Shown here: one piece after another, positions 17,387 to 26,716 of the stretch
How positions within the stretch are numbered: position 1 is the stretch's first letter
Layout: each line of letters begins with the position of its first letter
DNA from: VAZQ01 sp963725185
GTDB lineage: Bacteria > Pseudomonadota > Alphaproteobacteria > Rhizobiales > Xanthobacteraceae
Direction of reading: 5' to 3'
Length of the DNA stretch: 64,000 bases
NCBI GenBank assembly: GCA_963725185.1
Contig: CAVRXO010000006.1
Location: 1,116,001-1,180,000, forward strand
Notes under the pieces: model-generated
Told to the model about the DNA's origin: nothing
Databases searched by the model: none
What the model saw: only the letters and a program-made list of their open reading frames with translations
Program-made: the position numbers and the translations under genes

Positions 17387-18803
17387 ATGTGCGGTTCCGT
17401 GTCCGCTCCGGTCACCTTCGGCGCCGCCCTGCTGGCGGCGGTGAGCGTGCTCACGTTTGGGCTGGCGAGCACAGCCGCGCAGGCCCCCGCCCGACCACCC
17501 GGGGAGATTCCCTATCTGCCATTCCGGCCCGTCAACCCGGCAGCGCCACCGCAACCCGCGACTGGGTCCACCCAGGCGCCGGTGGGGCTCGAAACCCTGA
17601 AGAAGGACAGCCAGGATCTCGAAGCCATCCATGCCGAGCAAAAAAAGGCGATCGAGACGCAGGCCAAGCTCAAGCACGAGATCGAAGCGATCGGCGACGA
17701 TCGCCGTCAGCTCAACCAGCAACTGATCGACACGGCGGCGCGCATCCGCGCCGTGGAGGCGCAGGTGGCCGACGCGCAGGAGCGGCTGAGGCCGCTCGAC
17801 ATGCGCGAGCAAGCGTTGCGGCAATCGCTGGAAGACCGCCGTGCGGTCATGGCCGAGGTGCTGGCGGCGTTGCAGCGCATCGGCCGCCACCCGCCGCCGG
17901 CCCTCCTGGTCACGGCTGAGGATGCCCTGCAGGCGCTGCGCTCGGCCATGATGCTGGGAGCGGTATTGCCCGAGATGCGGCACGACGCCGATCTCTTGAT
18001 CGCGGATCTCGCCGAGTTCGACGCGGATCCGTGCCCAGATCGCCAACGAACGCGACGGATTGACGCGCGATCTCGCCGCGCTCGGCGCGGAACGCCAGCG
18101 TCTGGGCCTCTTGACCGATCAGCGCCAGAAGCAGGAGGCGGAGAACGAGCAGGCGCTCGAGCAGGAGCGCCAGCGCGCTGCCCAGCTCGCGCGCCAGGCC
18201 GACAGCCTCAAGGATCTGATTGCCAAGCTGGAGGAAGGCCTAAGCCCCGCCGGCCGCAATGGGCGGCCCGGCGGAGACAAGGGAGCCGAAGGCGGGCCGG
18301 ATCTCGCCGCCCTGAGCGATCCCGGGCGCCTGGCGCCCGCGATCGCCTTCTCGGCCGCCAAGGGCCGGCTTCTGCTGCCGGTCAACGGCGTGAGAATCAA
18401 GGAGTTTGGCGCTCCCGACGGCATCGGAGGTACCGAAAAGGGCCTCACCGTAGCGGCCCGTCCCGGCGCCCAGATCACCGCCCCCTGTGACGGCTGGGTG
18501 GTCTATGCCGGGCCGTTCCGTAATTACGGCCAACTCTTGATCCTCAATGCCGGCAGCGGCTATCATGTGCTATTGGCCGGGATGGAACGGATCTCAGTCG
18601 ATCCGGGGCAGTTCGTGGTAACGGGCGAGCCCGTTGCGGTGATGGGCGATGGCGGCGGCCAAGTGCCCGCTGCATTGGCGGCCGGCTCAGGACAGGCCAG
18701 TTCGGCACAGCCTGTGCTTTACGTCGAGTTTCGCAAGGACGGGACACCCGTCGACCCCGGCCCATGGTGGGCAACAAACAACGGCGAGAAGGTTCGCGGA
18801 TGA
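17387..18803 (+). CDS. EnvC-like murein hydrolase activator with degenerate LytM domain, one-base frameshift
   Basis: Corrected length is 471 residues. An N-terminal signal or anchor (FGAALLAAVSVLTFGLAS) is followed by a long coiled coil rich in Glu, Gln, Arg and Leu, then a C-terminal M23/LytM domain (GRLLLPVNGVRIKEFGAPDG ... YHVLLAGM ... GEPVAVMGDG). The zinc ligands of active M23 enzymes are lost (EKGLTV instead of HxGxD), as in EnvC, which activates amidases at division rather than cutting wall itself. The frame breaks at about 18014-18020; dropping one base gives AELTRIRAQIANERDG. The stop overlaps the ctpA start (ATGA). ATG 17387 was chosen at the start of the signal sequence. Confidence 0.82.
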
Positions 18804-20131
18804 TGCGCAAGACTTCCCTCATTCTCCTCGGTGCGGCGGCGGGCGCGGCCCTGACGCTGATGACGACCCAGCCCCGTATCGTATTCGACGGCTCGAGCGC
18901 CAGGGCTGCCGGAGCCGACACCTACAAGCAGCTCAGCCTGTTCGGCGACGTGTTCGAGCGGGTGCGCGCCGACTATGTGGAGAAGCCCGACGACGGCAAG
19001 CTGATCGAGACGGCGATCAACGGCATGCTGACCGGGCTCGATCCGCATTCGAGCTACATGGATGCCAAGAGCTTCCGCGACATGCAGGTGCAGACCCGCG
19101 GCGAGTTCGGCGGGCTGGGCCTCGAGGTCACCATGGAGGACGGCGTCGTCAAGGTGGTGGCGCCGATCGACGACACGCCCGCGGCCAAGGCCGGCGTGCA
19201 GGCGAACGACTACATCACCCATATCGACGACGAGCCGGTGCAGGGGCTTACCCTCAACCAGGCGGTCGACAAGATGCGCGGCCCGGTCAACACCGCGATC
19301 AAGCTCCGCATCATGCGCAAGGGCCAGGACAAGCCGGTCGAGATGACGCTGACCCGCGACATCATCAAGGTCCTCTCGGTGCGCTCGCATTCGGAAGGCG
19401 ACGACGTCGGCTATATCCGCATCACCCAGTTCAACGAGCAAACCACCGAGGGTCTAAAGAAGGCGATCGCCGACCTCGGCACCCAGGACGGCGACAAGCT
19501 GAAAGGCTACGTCCTCGATCTGCGCAACAATCCGGGCGGCCTGCTCGACCAGGCGATCTCGGTTTGCGACGCGTTCCTGGAAAAGGGCGAGATCGTCTCG
19601 ACGCGCGGCCGCGATCCGGACGAGATCCAGCGCTTCAGCGCGCATGCCGGCGATCTCACCAAGGGCAAGCCGGTGATCGTGCTGATCAACGGCGGCTCGG
19701 CCTCGGCTTCCGAGATCGTGGCCGGCGCCCTGCAGGATCACAAGCGCGCGACCATCCTGGGCACGCGCTCGTTCGGCAAGGGGTCGGTGCAGACCATCAT
19801 CCCGCTCGGCTCCGGCAACGGGGCGCTGCGGCTGACCACCGCCCGCTACTTCACGCCGTCGGGCCACTCGATCCAGGCCAAGGGCATCGTGCCCGACATC
19901 GAGGTGCTGCAGGATGTGCCGGACGCGCTCAAGGCGCGCGCCGATACGACCAGCGAGGCGACCTTGCGCGGCCACCTCGCGGCCGAGGGCCAGGAGCAAA
20001 CCGGCTCGCAGGGCTACGTCCCGCCGGACCCGAAAGACGACAAGGCGCTTCACAGCGCGGTCGCTCTCCTCCGCGGGCAGGAGACCAATGCGGCCTTTCC
20101 GCCCAACGTGAAGCTGGCGGTGCCGAACTGA
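18800..20131 (+). CDS. ctpA: Carboxy-terminal processing protease (S41)
   Basis: 443 residues. An N-terminal membrane anchor (LILLGAAAGAALTLM) is followed by a PDZ domain (GEFGGLGLEVTMEDGVVKVV ... GVQANDYITHID) and the S41 protease domain with catalytic Ser in GGSASASEIVAGAL and Lys in RSFGKGSVQT. CtpA trims C-termini of periplasmic proteins, including cell-wall hydrolases. Tandem ATGATG at 18800 overlaps the upstream stop, so it is translationally coupled to the EnvC-like gene, consistent with a shared wall-remodelling role. A strong terminator follows at 20159. Confidence 0.92.
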   Translation: MMRKTSLILLGAAAGAALTLMTTQPRIVFDGSSARAAGADTYKQLSLFGDVFERVRADYVEKPDDGKLIETAINGMLTGLDPHSSYMDAKSFRDMQVQTRGEFGGLGLEVTMEDGVVKVVAPIDDTPAAKAGVQANDYITHIDDEPVQGLTLNQAVDKMRGPVNTAIKLRIMRKGQDKPVEMTLTRDIIKVLSVRSHSEGDDVGYIRITQFNEQTTEGLKKAIADLGTQDGDKLKGYVLDLRNNPGGLLDQAISVCDAFLEKGEIVSTRGRDPDEIQRFSAHAGDLTKGKPVIVLINGGSASASEIVAGALQDHKRATILGTRSFGKGSVQTIIPLGSGNGALRLTTARYFTPSGHSIQAKGIVPDIEVLQDVPDALKARADTTSEATLRGHLAAEGQEQTGSQGYVPPDPKDDKALHSAVALLRGQETNAAFPPNVKLAVPN

Positions 20132-20158
20132 GGTTGCGGCCAATCGCGTCGATTGGAT

Positions 20159-20184
20159 ATGGGGCGGCCTCGCGGCCGCCCCAT
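20159..20184 (+). terminator. Hairpin terminator after ctpA
   Basis: An 11-bp perfect stem (ATGGGGCGGCC / GGCCGCCCCAT) with a TCGC loop lies 28 nt after the ctpA stop and is followed by a short T-containing tract (TCGTTT). It probably ends the proA-to-ctpA transcript. Confidence 0.7.
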
Positions 20185-20331
20185 TCGTTTCGGGCACGCG
20201 AGGCTTTCAAGAATTGATCGCGGCGTCGTGAAACGAAAAGCCCGGCCTATCTCCCCGGTAAACGAAGAGTTAACGACTGCGGATGCTAACTTTCGAGCGC
20301 CAGATCTTGGGCTGGTTGATTCGCGAGGGTT

Positions 20332-21597
20332 TTGGCCTTGACCGACGATCTAAGCGCTCCGCTCGGCCAGGGCAGCGGCCGCGGCAAGAGCGATAAGAGC
20401 AGGCAGAGCAACAAATGGCTCGCTGCGGTCCCCATCATGGGACTGCGGGTGCTGGCCGCCGTGCTTGGCGGTTTCGCCGTCGTCTTTCTGGGCTGGGTCC
20501 TGTTTGCCGACGCGCCGCTTGGGGGCGAGCCGATGGCGGTGGTCCCGGCCAATCTGCATGTGAGCGCCGTCGGACCTGAAACGAGGCCGATCGACGAAGC
20601 CGCTGCACGCACCGCCGTAGCCGATCACGAACGCCCCAATCGATACGATGGCCCGCCGCTCGCCGGCGGTCAGCCGGCCGCGCCGGCGGCTCCGGCGGCG
20701 ACGGCTCCCGGCAGCAACACGGTCACTATCATCGATGGGAGCAACGGCAAGCGCCAGGAAGTGGTGATTCCTGGCCAGTCGGCCGACAAATCAGCCCCCG
20801 ACCAGCGCTTTGCGGAAGCCACGCGCAGCGGTCCGATTCCCCGGATTGCCGCGGACGGCACGCGTCCGGCCGATGCCTTCGCGCAGCCGGTGCGGCCGCT
20901 CGCGGATCGGCCCAACGCGCCGCGTGTCGCCATCGTGGTGGCCGGCCTTGGGATCAGCGCCATCGGCACCAGCGATGCGCTGGCCAAGCTGCCCGGCCCG
21001 GTGACGCTCGCCTTCGCACCCTATGGGGCCGATCTCGATCATCTGGCGGCACGAGCGCGGGAAGGCGGGCACGAGCTTCTGCTGCAGGTGCCGATGGAGC
21101 CGTTCGACTATCCGGACAACGATCCCGGGCCGCAAACCCTGCTGACGTCGCTCAACGCCGGCCAGAACGTCGAGCGGCTCCATTGGCTGATGAGCCGGTT
21201 TCAGGGCTATGTGGGCATCGCCAACTACATGGGGGGACGATTCACGGCCAGCGAAGCGGCGCTGGCGCCGGTCCTGCGCGAGGTCGCCAAGCGCGGATTG
21301 CTCTATGTGGAAGACGGCAGCTCGCCGCGCAGCCAGGCGGGCCAGATGGCGGGGGCGAACAATCTTCCCTACGCCAAGGCCGACCTCACCATCGATGCGG
21401 TGCCCACGTCGGCGGAGATCGACCATGCGCTTGCCCGCCTGGAAAAAACCGCGCGCGAGCGCGGCGTCGCGGTCGGCATCGCCAGTGCCCTCCCGGGCGC
21501 GATCGAGCGCATCGCCGTTTGGGCGAAGGCGGCGGAAAATCACGGCATCCTGCTGGTGCCGATCAGCGCGGTCGCGGCCCGCACGAAGTCGAGCTGA
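20332..21597 (+). CDS. Divergent polysaccharide deacetylase family protein (YibQ type)
   Basis: 421 residues. A cytoplasmic start is followed by one transmembrane helix (VLAAVLGGFAVVFLGWVLFA), a Pro/Ala-rich linker, and a C-terminal domain starting RVAIVVAGLGIS, with LTLAFAPYG-like text, GHELLLQVPMEPFDYP and GIANYMGGRFTA. This is the divergent polysaccharide deacetylase (DUF610) fold. In this family the gene regularly follows envC and ctpA, suggesting a role in envelope polysaccharide. The start is TTG at 20332 or 20338; there is no ATG. Confidence 0.8.
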   Translation: MALTDDLSAPLGQGSGRGKSDKSRQSNKWLAAVPIMGLRVLAAVLGGFAVVFLGWVLFADAPLGGEPMAVVPANLHVSAVGPETRPIDEAAARTAVADHERPNRYDGPPLAGGQPAAPAAPAATAPGSNTVTIIDGSNGKRQEVVIPGQSADKSAPDQRFAEATRSGPIPRIAADGTRPADAFAQPVRPLADRPNAPRVAIVVAGLGISAIGTSDALAKLPGPVTLAFAPYGADLDHLAARAREGGHELLLQVPMEPFDYPDNDPGPQTLLTSLNAGQNVERLHWLMSRFQGYVGIANYMGGRFTASEAALAPVLREVAKRGLLYVEDGSSPRSQAGQMAGANNLPYAKADLTIDAVPTSAEIDHALARLEKTARERGVAVGIASALPGAIERIAVWAKAAENHGILLVPISAVAARTKSS

Positions 21598-21685
21598 GAC
21601 GGGCGTCTGGTTGGTGAAGGACAAAGGCACGGGTTTGGCCTATCACTGATCCGCTCCGTGTTCTCCGACCTTCGAGCCTGCCCAC

Positions 21686-22192
21686 ATGCCGCCATTCAAG
21701 GACGTTTCCGATCTTCCCTATCGTGCCTGCGTAGGGATCATGGTGCTCAATCGTACCGGCCGGGTCTTCATCGGCGCACGCAGCGATGGGCCTGAGCATG
21801 TCGATGCGACGCATGCCTGGCAGATGCCGCAGGGCGGCGTCGATCCGGGCGAAGATCCCTGGCAGGCGGCGCTGCGCGAACTCTACGAGGAGACCAATAT
21901 TCGCTCGGTCGAGCGGCTCGGCGAAATCGCGGAATGGCTGACCTACGACATCCCGCCCGAGCTCATCGGCCAAGCCTGGGGCGGCAAATATCGCGGCCAA
22001 AAGCAGAAATGGTATGCGCTGCGGTTCACCGGCGACGAGCGCGAGATCGACATCGCGCATCCCGGCGGCGGGCATACGCCTGAATTCCTCGCGTGGCGCT
22101 GGGAGCAGATGACGAACCTGCCCGCGCTCGTGGTGCCATTCAAGCGCAAGGTCTACGAGCAGGTCGTGACGAGCTTCAGCAAGTTCGCCTGA
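21686..22192 (+). CDS. rppH: RNA pyrophosphohydrolase
   Basis: 168 residues. The Nudix box GGVDPGEDPWQAALRELYEE is complete, and the flanking YRACVGIMVLNRTGRVFIG and WGGKYRGQKQKWYALRF are typical of RppH. The enzyme removes pyrophosphate from mRNA 5' ends to start decay. It stands alone between the deacetylase gene and the caspase-like gene. Confidence 0.9.
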   Translation: MPPFKDVSDLPYRACVGIMVLNRTGRVFIGARSDGPEHVDATHAWQMPQGGVDPGEDPWQAALRELYEETNIRSVERLGEIAEWLTYDIPPELIGQAWGGKYRGQKQKWYALRFTGDEREIDIAHPGGGHTPEFLAWRWEQMTNLPALVVPFKRKVYEQVVTSFSKFA

Positions 22193-22334
22193 CCGCTTGG
22201 CGAAAACGAATGCAGGTACAGCGGTAATGCCCTGTTCACTCTGATCCGCGATCCCTGAACTCGCCATCTCTTGTTGCGCCCCTGCGCAGCGGATATTGTT
22301 GCCGGTGCAACGCTCCGCAATGGAGTTCTGATCC

Positions 22335-24735
22335 ATGTATCCGACGGTCGGTCTGCGGGGGCTTGGAATTATAATCGCGATGTTCGCGACGCTGCTGCTG
22401 GAGACCCCGGCGGCCGCCCAAACAAAAGTCGCTCTCGTCATCGGCAACAGCGCCTACCGCAGCGTCCCTATGCTTCCGAACCCGGCGCACGACGCCGCCG
22501 ACGTCGCCGCATCGTTCGAGCGGTTGGGCTTCTCGGTGCGCCTGGTCACCGACGCAACCTATGACGACATGCGCAAGGCGCTGTTGGAGTTCGGCCGCAA
22601 GGCGAACGATGCCGAAATGGCAGTGGTATTCTTTGCCGGTCACGGCATGGAGGTCGGCGGCGAGAACTGGCTCATTCCGGTCGACGCCGAGCTCAAGATC
22701 GATGTGAATACCGAGCAGGAAGCGATAGCGCTGCACAGCGTCATAACGGCGGTCTCGTCGGCCTCGAAGCTCGGCATGGTGATGCTCGATGCGTGCCGCA
22801 ACAACCCGTTTCTCGCCAAAATGGGCCGGACCGCGCTCACCCGCTCGGTCGATCGGGGGCTGGCGCGGATCGAGCCGGTCAGCAATGTGCTGGTCGCCTA
22901 TGCGGCCAAGGACGGCACGGTCGCCGCCGATGGCAGCGGCCGCAACAGCCCGTTCACCAGCGCGCTCCTGGAGCATCTCGAAACGCCGGGGCTGGAGATC
23001 AATTTCCTGTTCCGCAATGTGCGCGACGAGGTGGTCGCCGCCACCCGAGGCGCCCAGCAGCCGTTCGTCTATGGATCGCTTTCCAAGGAGGCGATCTATC
23101 TGAAACCGCCGGTCGCGACCTCGGCCTTGCCGGCTCCCGACGAGGTCGCTTGGGGGTTTCTGAAGGAGACCACAGATCAGGCGGCGCTGCGTCGCTTCAC
23201 CGAGCAATATCCCGACAGCCCGCTGCGCCCGCAGGCGCAGGCGCGCATCGCGGCACTCGTCGCGACTCAGGCCGCGAAACCGTCGCCGCCCTCGGCTGAC
23301 GAAGTCACCTGGGCCATCCTGAAAGAGTCCAACGACGAGGCCGCACTCGAGCGGTTCGTCGCGCAATATCCAAACAGCGCGTTCCGCCAGCAGGCCGAGG
23401 CCCGGATGGCGGCACTGGCGCCGTCGGCCAGCAAGCCGGAAGTCTCGCGCACGACCGTGTCGTCACCCACGTCCGCCGATTTCTACAGCTTCATTTCCGC
23501 GCTCGATTCCACCACCAATACCGACAACCGCTGGTGCATCGATGTCCCGGGCGCGGAATTTCAGCCGGGCAAGTTGCTTTCCCTGTTCGGCTGCGCCGGT
23601 ACTCCGAACCAAATCTTCGGATTCGCCAACCGCAGCAACCTGACCACCGGCGGGCTCTGCCTCGATGGCCGTTCCTCCGATCCGGGCAAGCCCCCGGGCG
23701 CGGGCGACCCGGTGGTCATCGCCGAATGCGACGGCAGCGATCATCAGGTCTGGGAGCTGGATCCGTTCGAGAACGATCGCTCCCTGATCTCCGTGGTCGC
23801 ACCCTCGGGCCTGTGCGTCACGGTCGCCGGCGCCGATGCCGGGCCGCGGACGCCGCTCATGCTGGCGCAGTGCGACGACATGAAAAGCCAGGGCTGGCTT
23901 GTCAACGATCTGGCACGGCCGGCGCCGCCTCGCGCTCCGGAAAGGACCGGCGGCTCTGCCGATTTCGGCGGACGAATACTACTGGTTCGAAGGCCACCGC
24001 TATTGCTGGTACGACATCGGTTGGCGCGGCCCGGGCTGGTACTGGTGTGGTTACGGCCTCAACAAAGGCATCGGCTGGGGCGGGCCGATCGGATGGCATT
24101 TCTGGTACCACTTCGGGCACCACATCCTCAATCACCCGGTGTTTTTCGCGGCGCATCACGGACAGCCTGCGCACCTCCATGTGGTCGCGGGCATCGGCAT
24201 CGGCAAAGGCAATCAAGTCCCGAGCGGCAAAGGCCTTAAAGGCGAGCCCCGCGACAATGGAGAGCAGAGCGGAAAAGGCGAGGTCCACGAGCAAGGCAAA
24301 CGGGGCAAGGTCGGCAGGGGCAATCAAGGCAGCGCAACCGCCAAGACGGAGAGCCTTCACAAGGGCAACGCCGGCAAGAACGTACAGCCTGGCAAGGTGA
24401 AGATCATCGCCGGAGGCAACCTCGGCGGCGCCAACCATGGCGCAATCATGAACGGCGGCCGTCATTTCTCCGACGTGCGACTCAAGGAGGACATCCTGCC
24501 GCTGGCACGGCTTGACGACGGCATCGGCCTCTATCGCTTCCGCTACAAAGGAGGCGATCGCACGACCTATGTGGGCGTGCTGGCGCAAGAGGTCATGCGG
24601 GTCATCCCGACCGCAGTATCGTCTGCCCGTAACGGTTATCTGCAGGTCGATTACGACCGCCTGGGTCTCAAACTCATGACCTGGAAGACCTGGTTGCGGC
24701 GCAACGGCGTGGAATTACGGCCGGCAGGGGAATGA
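22335..24735 (+). CDS. Secreted caspase-like protein with repeats, ricin-type and S74-like domains, probable one-base frameshift
   Basis: Read as one protein of 799 residues if one base is removed near 23959-23966. Signal peptide at residues 1-29. Caspase p20-like domain at about 30-260, with His in VVFFAGHGMEVGGENWLIP and Cys in VMLDACRNNPF. Two 40-residue repeats follow (DEVAWGFLKETTDQAALRRF, DEVTWAILKESNDEAALERF), then a ricin-B-like region with NRWCIDVPG and LCLDGRS, and QVWEL marks. After the frame change come a Trp-rich stretch (YYWFEGHRYCWYDIGWRG), a Gly/Lys-rich low-complexity region and a C-terminal S74-like chaperone domain (SDVRLKEDI ... YVGVLAQEVM). Alternatively two genes: 22335-24239 and a TTG-started frame 23899-24735. 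The span is 2401 nt, one over a multiple of three. Confidence 0.65.
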
Positions 24736-24754
24736 TCGACACCCGCGCGCGCCC

Positions 24755-25153
24755 CTAATGCGTCAGGGCGGCCTGTAGTGCCTTCAATTGATCGAGGCGG
24801 TGAGCGAGCTTGTCGCGGCGCCAGCCATCGGTGGCGTCGGCGACATCCTCCTCGGTATCCTTGATCTCGCCGGCGAGCACCGCCCGGTCGAACTCCTCGA
24901 CCGGCACCGCCATGTCGGCCAGCACGGTCAGTCCCGCCGGCCCGACCTCGGCGAAACCGCCATTGACGACCACGCGCAGATCCCCACCCTCGCGAAACAC
25001 CACGATGATTCCCGGCCGCAGCGTCGTCACCAGCGGCGCATGTCCGGCGAGCACGCCCATGTCGCCCTCGGATCCCGGCAGGTCGACCTGGGTGACTTCG
25101 CCGGCGAACAGCAGCTTTTCGGGCGAGACGAGATCGAAGTGGAATGTGGCCAT
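24755..25153 (-). CDS. atpC: ATP synthase F1 epsilon subunit
   Basis: 132 residues. FHFDLVSPEKLLFAGEVTQV, LPGSEGDMGVLAGHAPLVT and the two-helix C-terminus are standard. It is part of the rotor stalk and limits reverse ATP hydrolysis. It is the last gene of atpHAGDC, separated from atpD by 104 nt that contain an inverted repeat. It converges on the caspase-like gene with a 19-nt gap. Confidence 0.95.
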   Translation of the reverse strand: MATFHFDLVSPEKLLFAGEVTQVDLPGSEGDMGVLAGHAPLVTTLRPGIIVVFREGGDLRVVVNGGFAEVGPAGLTVLADMAVPVEEFDRAVLAGEIKDTEEDVADATDGWRRDKLAHRLDQLKALQAALTH

Positions 25154-25171
25154 GTTTGTTATTAGCGAATG

Positions 25172-25245
25172 GCGAATAGCGAGTAGCGAATGGAAAGATC
25201 CTCCGCGCCCGCTTGCCGATTCCCTATTCGCTACTCCCTATTCGC
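25172..25245. repeat. Inverted repeat between atpD and atpC
   Basis: Arms 25172-25191 and 25226-25245 match at 19 of 20 positions (GCGAATAGCGAGTAGCGAAT and its near complement) around a 34-nt loop. Each arm is itself built of GCGAATA/GCGAGTA heptamer repeats that extend outward on both sides. It lies inside the ATP synthase operon and could alter atpC mRNA stability; it looks like an inserted dispersed element. Confidence 0.7.
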
Positions 25246-25257
25246 TATTCGCCCACC

Positions 25258-26697
25258 TCATGCCGCTTCCGCGGCGAGGCGCTTGCCCTTCTCCACCGCC
25301 TGCTCGATCGTGCCCACCATATAGAAGGCATTCTCCGGCAGGTGGTCGTATTTGCCCTCGCACAGCCCCTGAAAGCCGCGGATGGTGTCGGCGAGATCGA
25401 CCAGAACCCCGGGCGAGCCGGTGAACACCTCGGCGACGTGGAAAGGTTGCGACAGGAAGCGCTCGATCTTGCGGGCGCGCGAGACGGTGATCTTGTCCTC
25501 TTCGGAAAGCTCGTCCATGCCGAGGATCGCGATGATGTCCTGCAGCGCCTTGTAGCGCTGCAGGATCTGCTGCACCTGCCGGGCGACCGCATAGTGCTCC
25601 TCGCCCACCACCCGCGGGTCGAGCATGCGGGACGTGGAGTCGAGCGGATCGACGGCCGGATAGATGCCCTTCTCGGCGATCGAGCGCGACAGCACCGTGG
25701 TGGCGTCCAGATGCGCGAACGAGGTGGCCGGCGCCGGATCGGTGAGATCGTCGGCTGGCACGTAGATCGCCTGCACCGAGGTCACCGAGCCCTTGGTGGT
25801 GCTGGTGATGCGCTCCTGCAGCGCCCCCATGTCGGTCGCCAAGGTCGGCTGATAGCCGACCGCCGAGGGAATACGTCCGAGCAGCGCGGAAACCTCCGAG
25901 CCGGCTTGGGTGAAGCGGAAGATGTTGTCGACGAAGAACAGCACGTCCTGGCCCTGATCACGGAAGTATTCCGCGACCGTGAGACCGGACAGGCCGACGC
26001 GCGCGCGCGCGCCGGGCGGCTCGTTCATCTGGCCGTAGACCAGCGCACATTTGGAGCCTGCGGTCGAGCCGTTGTTCTCCTTGGGGTCCTTGTTGACGTG
26101 GGATTCGATCATCTCATGATAGAGGTCGTTGCCCTCGCGGGTGCGCTCGCCCACGCCCGCGAACACCGAATAGCCGCCATGCGCCTTGGCGACGTTGTTG
26201 ATGAGCTCCTGGATCAGCACCGTCTTGCCGACGCCGGCGCCGCCGAACAGGCCGACCTTGCCGCCCTTGGCATAGGGCGCCAGCAGATCCACCACCTTGA
26301 TGCCGGTGACGAGGATCTCCGCCTCGGTCGATTGGTCGGTGTACAATGGCGTCGGTTGATGGATGGCGCGCCGCTCGGTGTGCGGCACCGGGCCGGCATC
26401 GTCGACCGGCTCGCCGATGACGTTGATGATGCGCCCGAGCGTACCCTCGCCCACCGGCACCGAGATCGGCTCGCCGGTATCGGTGACCTCCTGGCCGCGC
26501 ACCAGGCCCTCGCTCACGTCCATCGCGATGGTGCGTACCGTTGATTCGCCGAGATGCTGGGCAACCTCGAGGATGAGCCGGTTGCCCTGGTTGCTGGTCT
26601 CCAGCGCATTGAGGATCGGCGGCAGCTCGCCGTCGAACTTGACGTCGACGACGGCGCCGATGACCTGGGCGATGCGGCCGGTTTGATTGGAAGCCAT
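25258..26697 (-). CDS. atpD: ATP synthase F1 beta subunit
   Basis: 479 residues, normal length. The P-loop GLFGGAGVGKTVLIQEL, the catalytic Glu region YSVFAGVGERTREGND, and ALVYGQMNEPPGARAR are all intact. It carries the catalytic nucleotide sites of F1. It lies between atpG (19 nt upstream) and atpC. Confidence 0.97.
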   Translation of the reverse strand: MASNQTGRIAQVIGAVVDVKFDGELPPILNALETSNQGNRLILEVAQHLGESTVRTIAMDVSEGLVRGQEVTDTGEPISVPVGEGTLGRIINVIGEPVDDAGPVPHTERRAIHQPTPLYTDQSTEAEILVTGIKVVDLLAPYAKGGKVGLFGGAGVGKTVLIQELINNVAKAHGGYSVFAGVGERTREGNDLYHEMIESHVNKDPKENNGSTAGSKCALVYGQMNEPPGARARVGLSGLTVAEYFRDQGQDVLFFVDNIFRFTQAGSEVSALLGRIPSAVGYQPTLATDMGALQERITSTTKGSVTSVQAIYVPADDLTDPAPATSFAHLDATTVLSRSIAEKGIYPAVDPLDSTSRMLDPRVVGEEHYAVARQVQQILQRYKALQDIIAILGMDELSEEDKITVSRARKIERFLSQPFHVAEVFTGSPGVLVDLADTIRGFQGLCEGKYDHLPENAFYMVGTIEQAVEKGKRLAAEAA

Positions 26698-26716
26698 GCA
26701 AGTCTCCTAAGGATGA

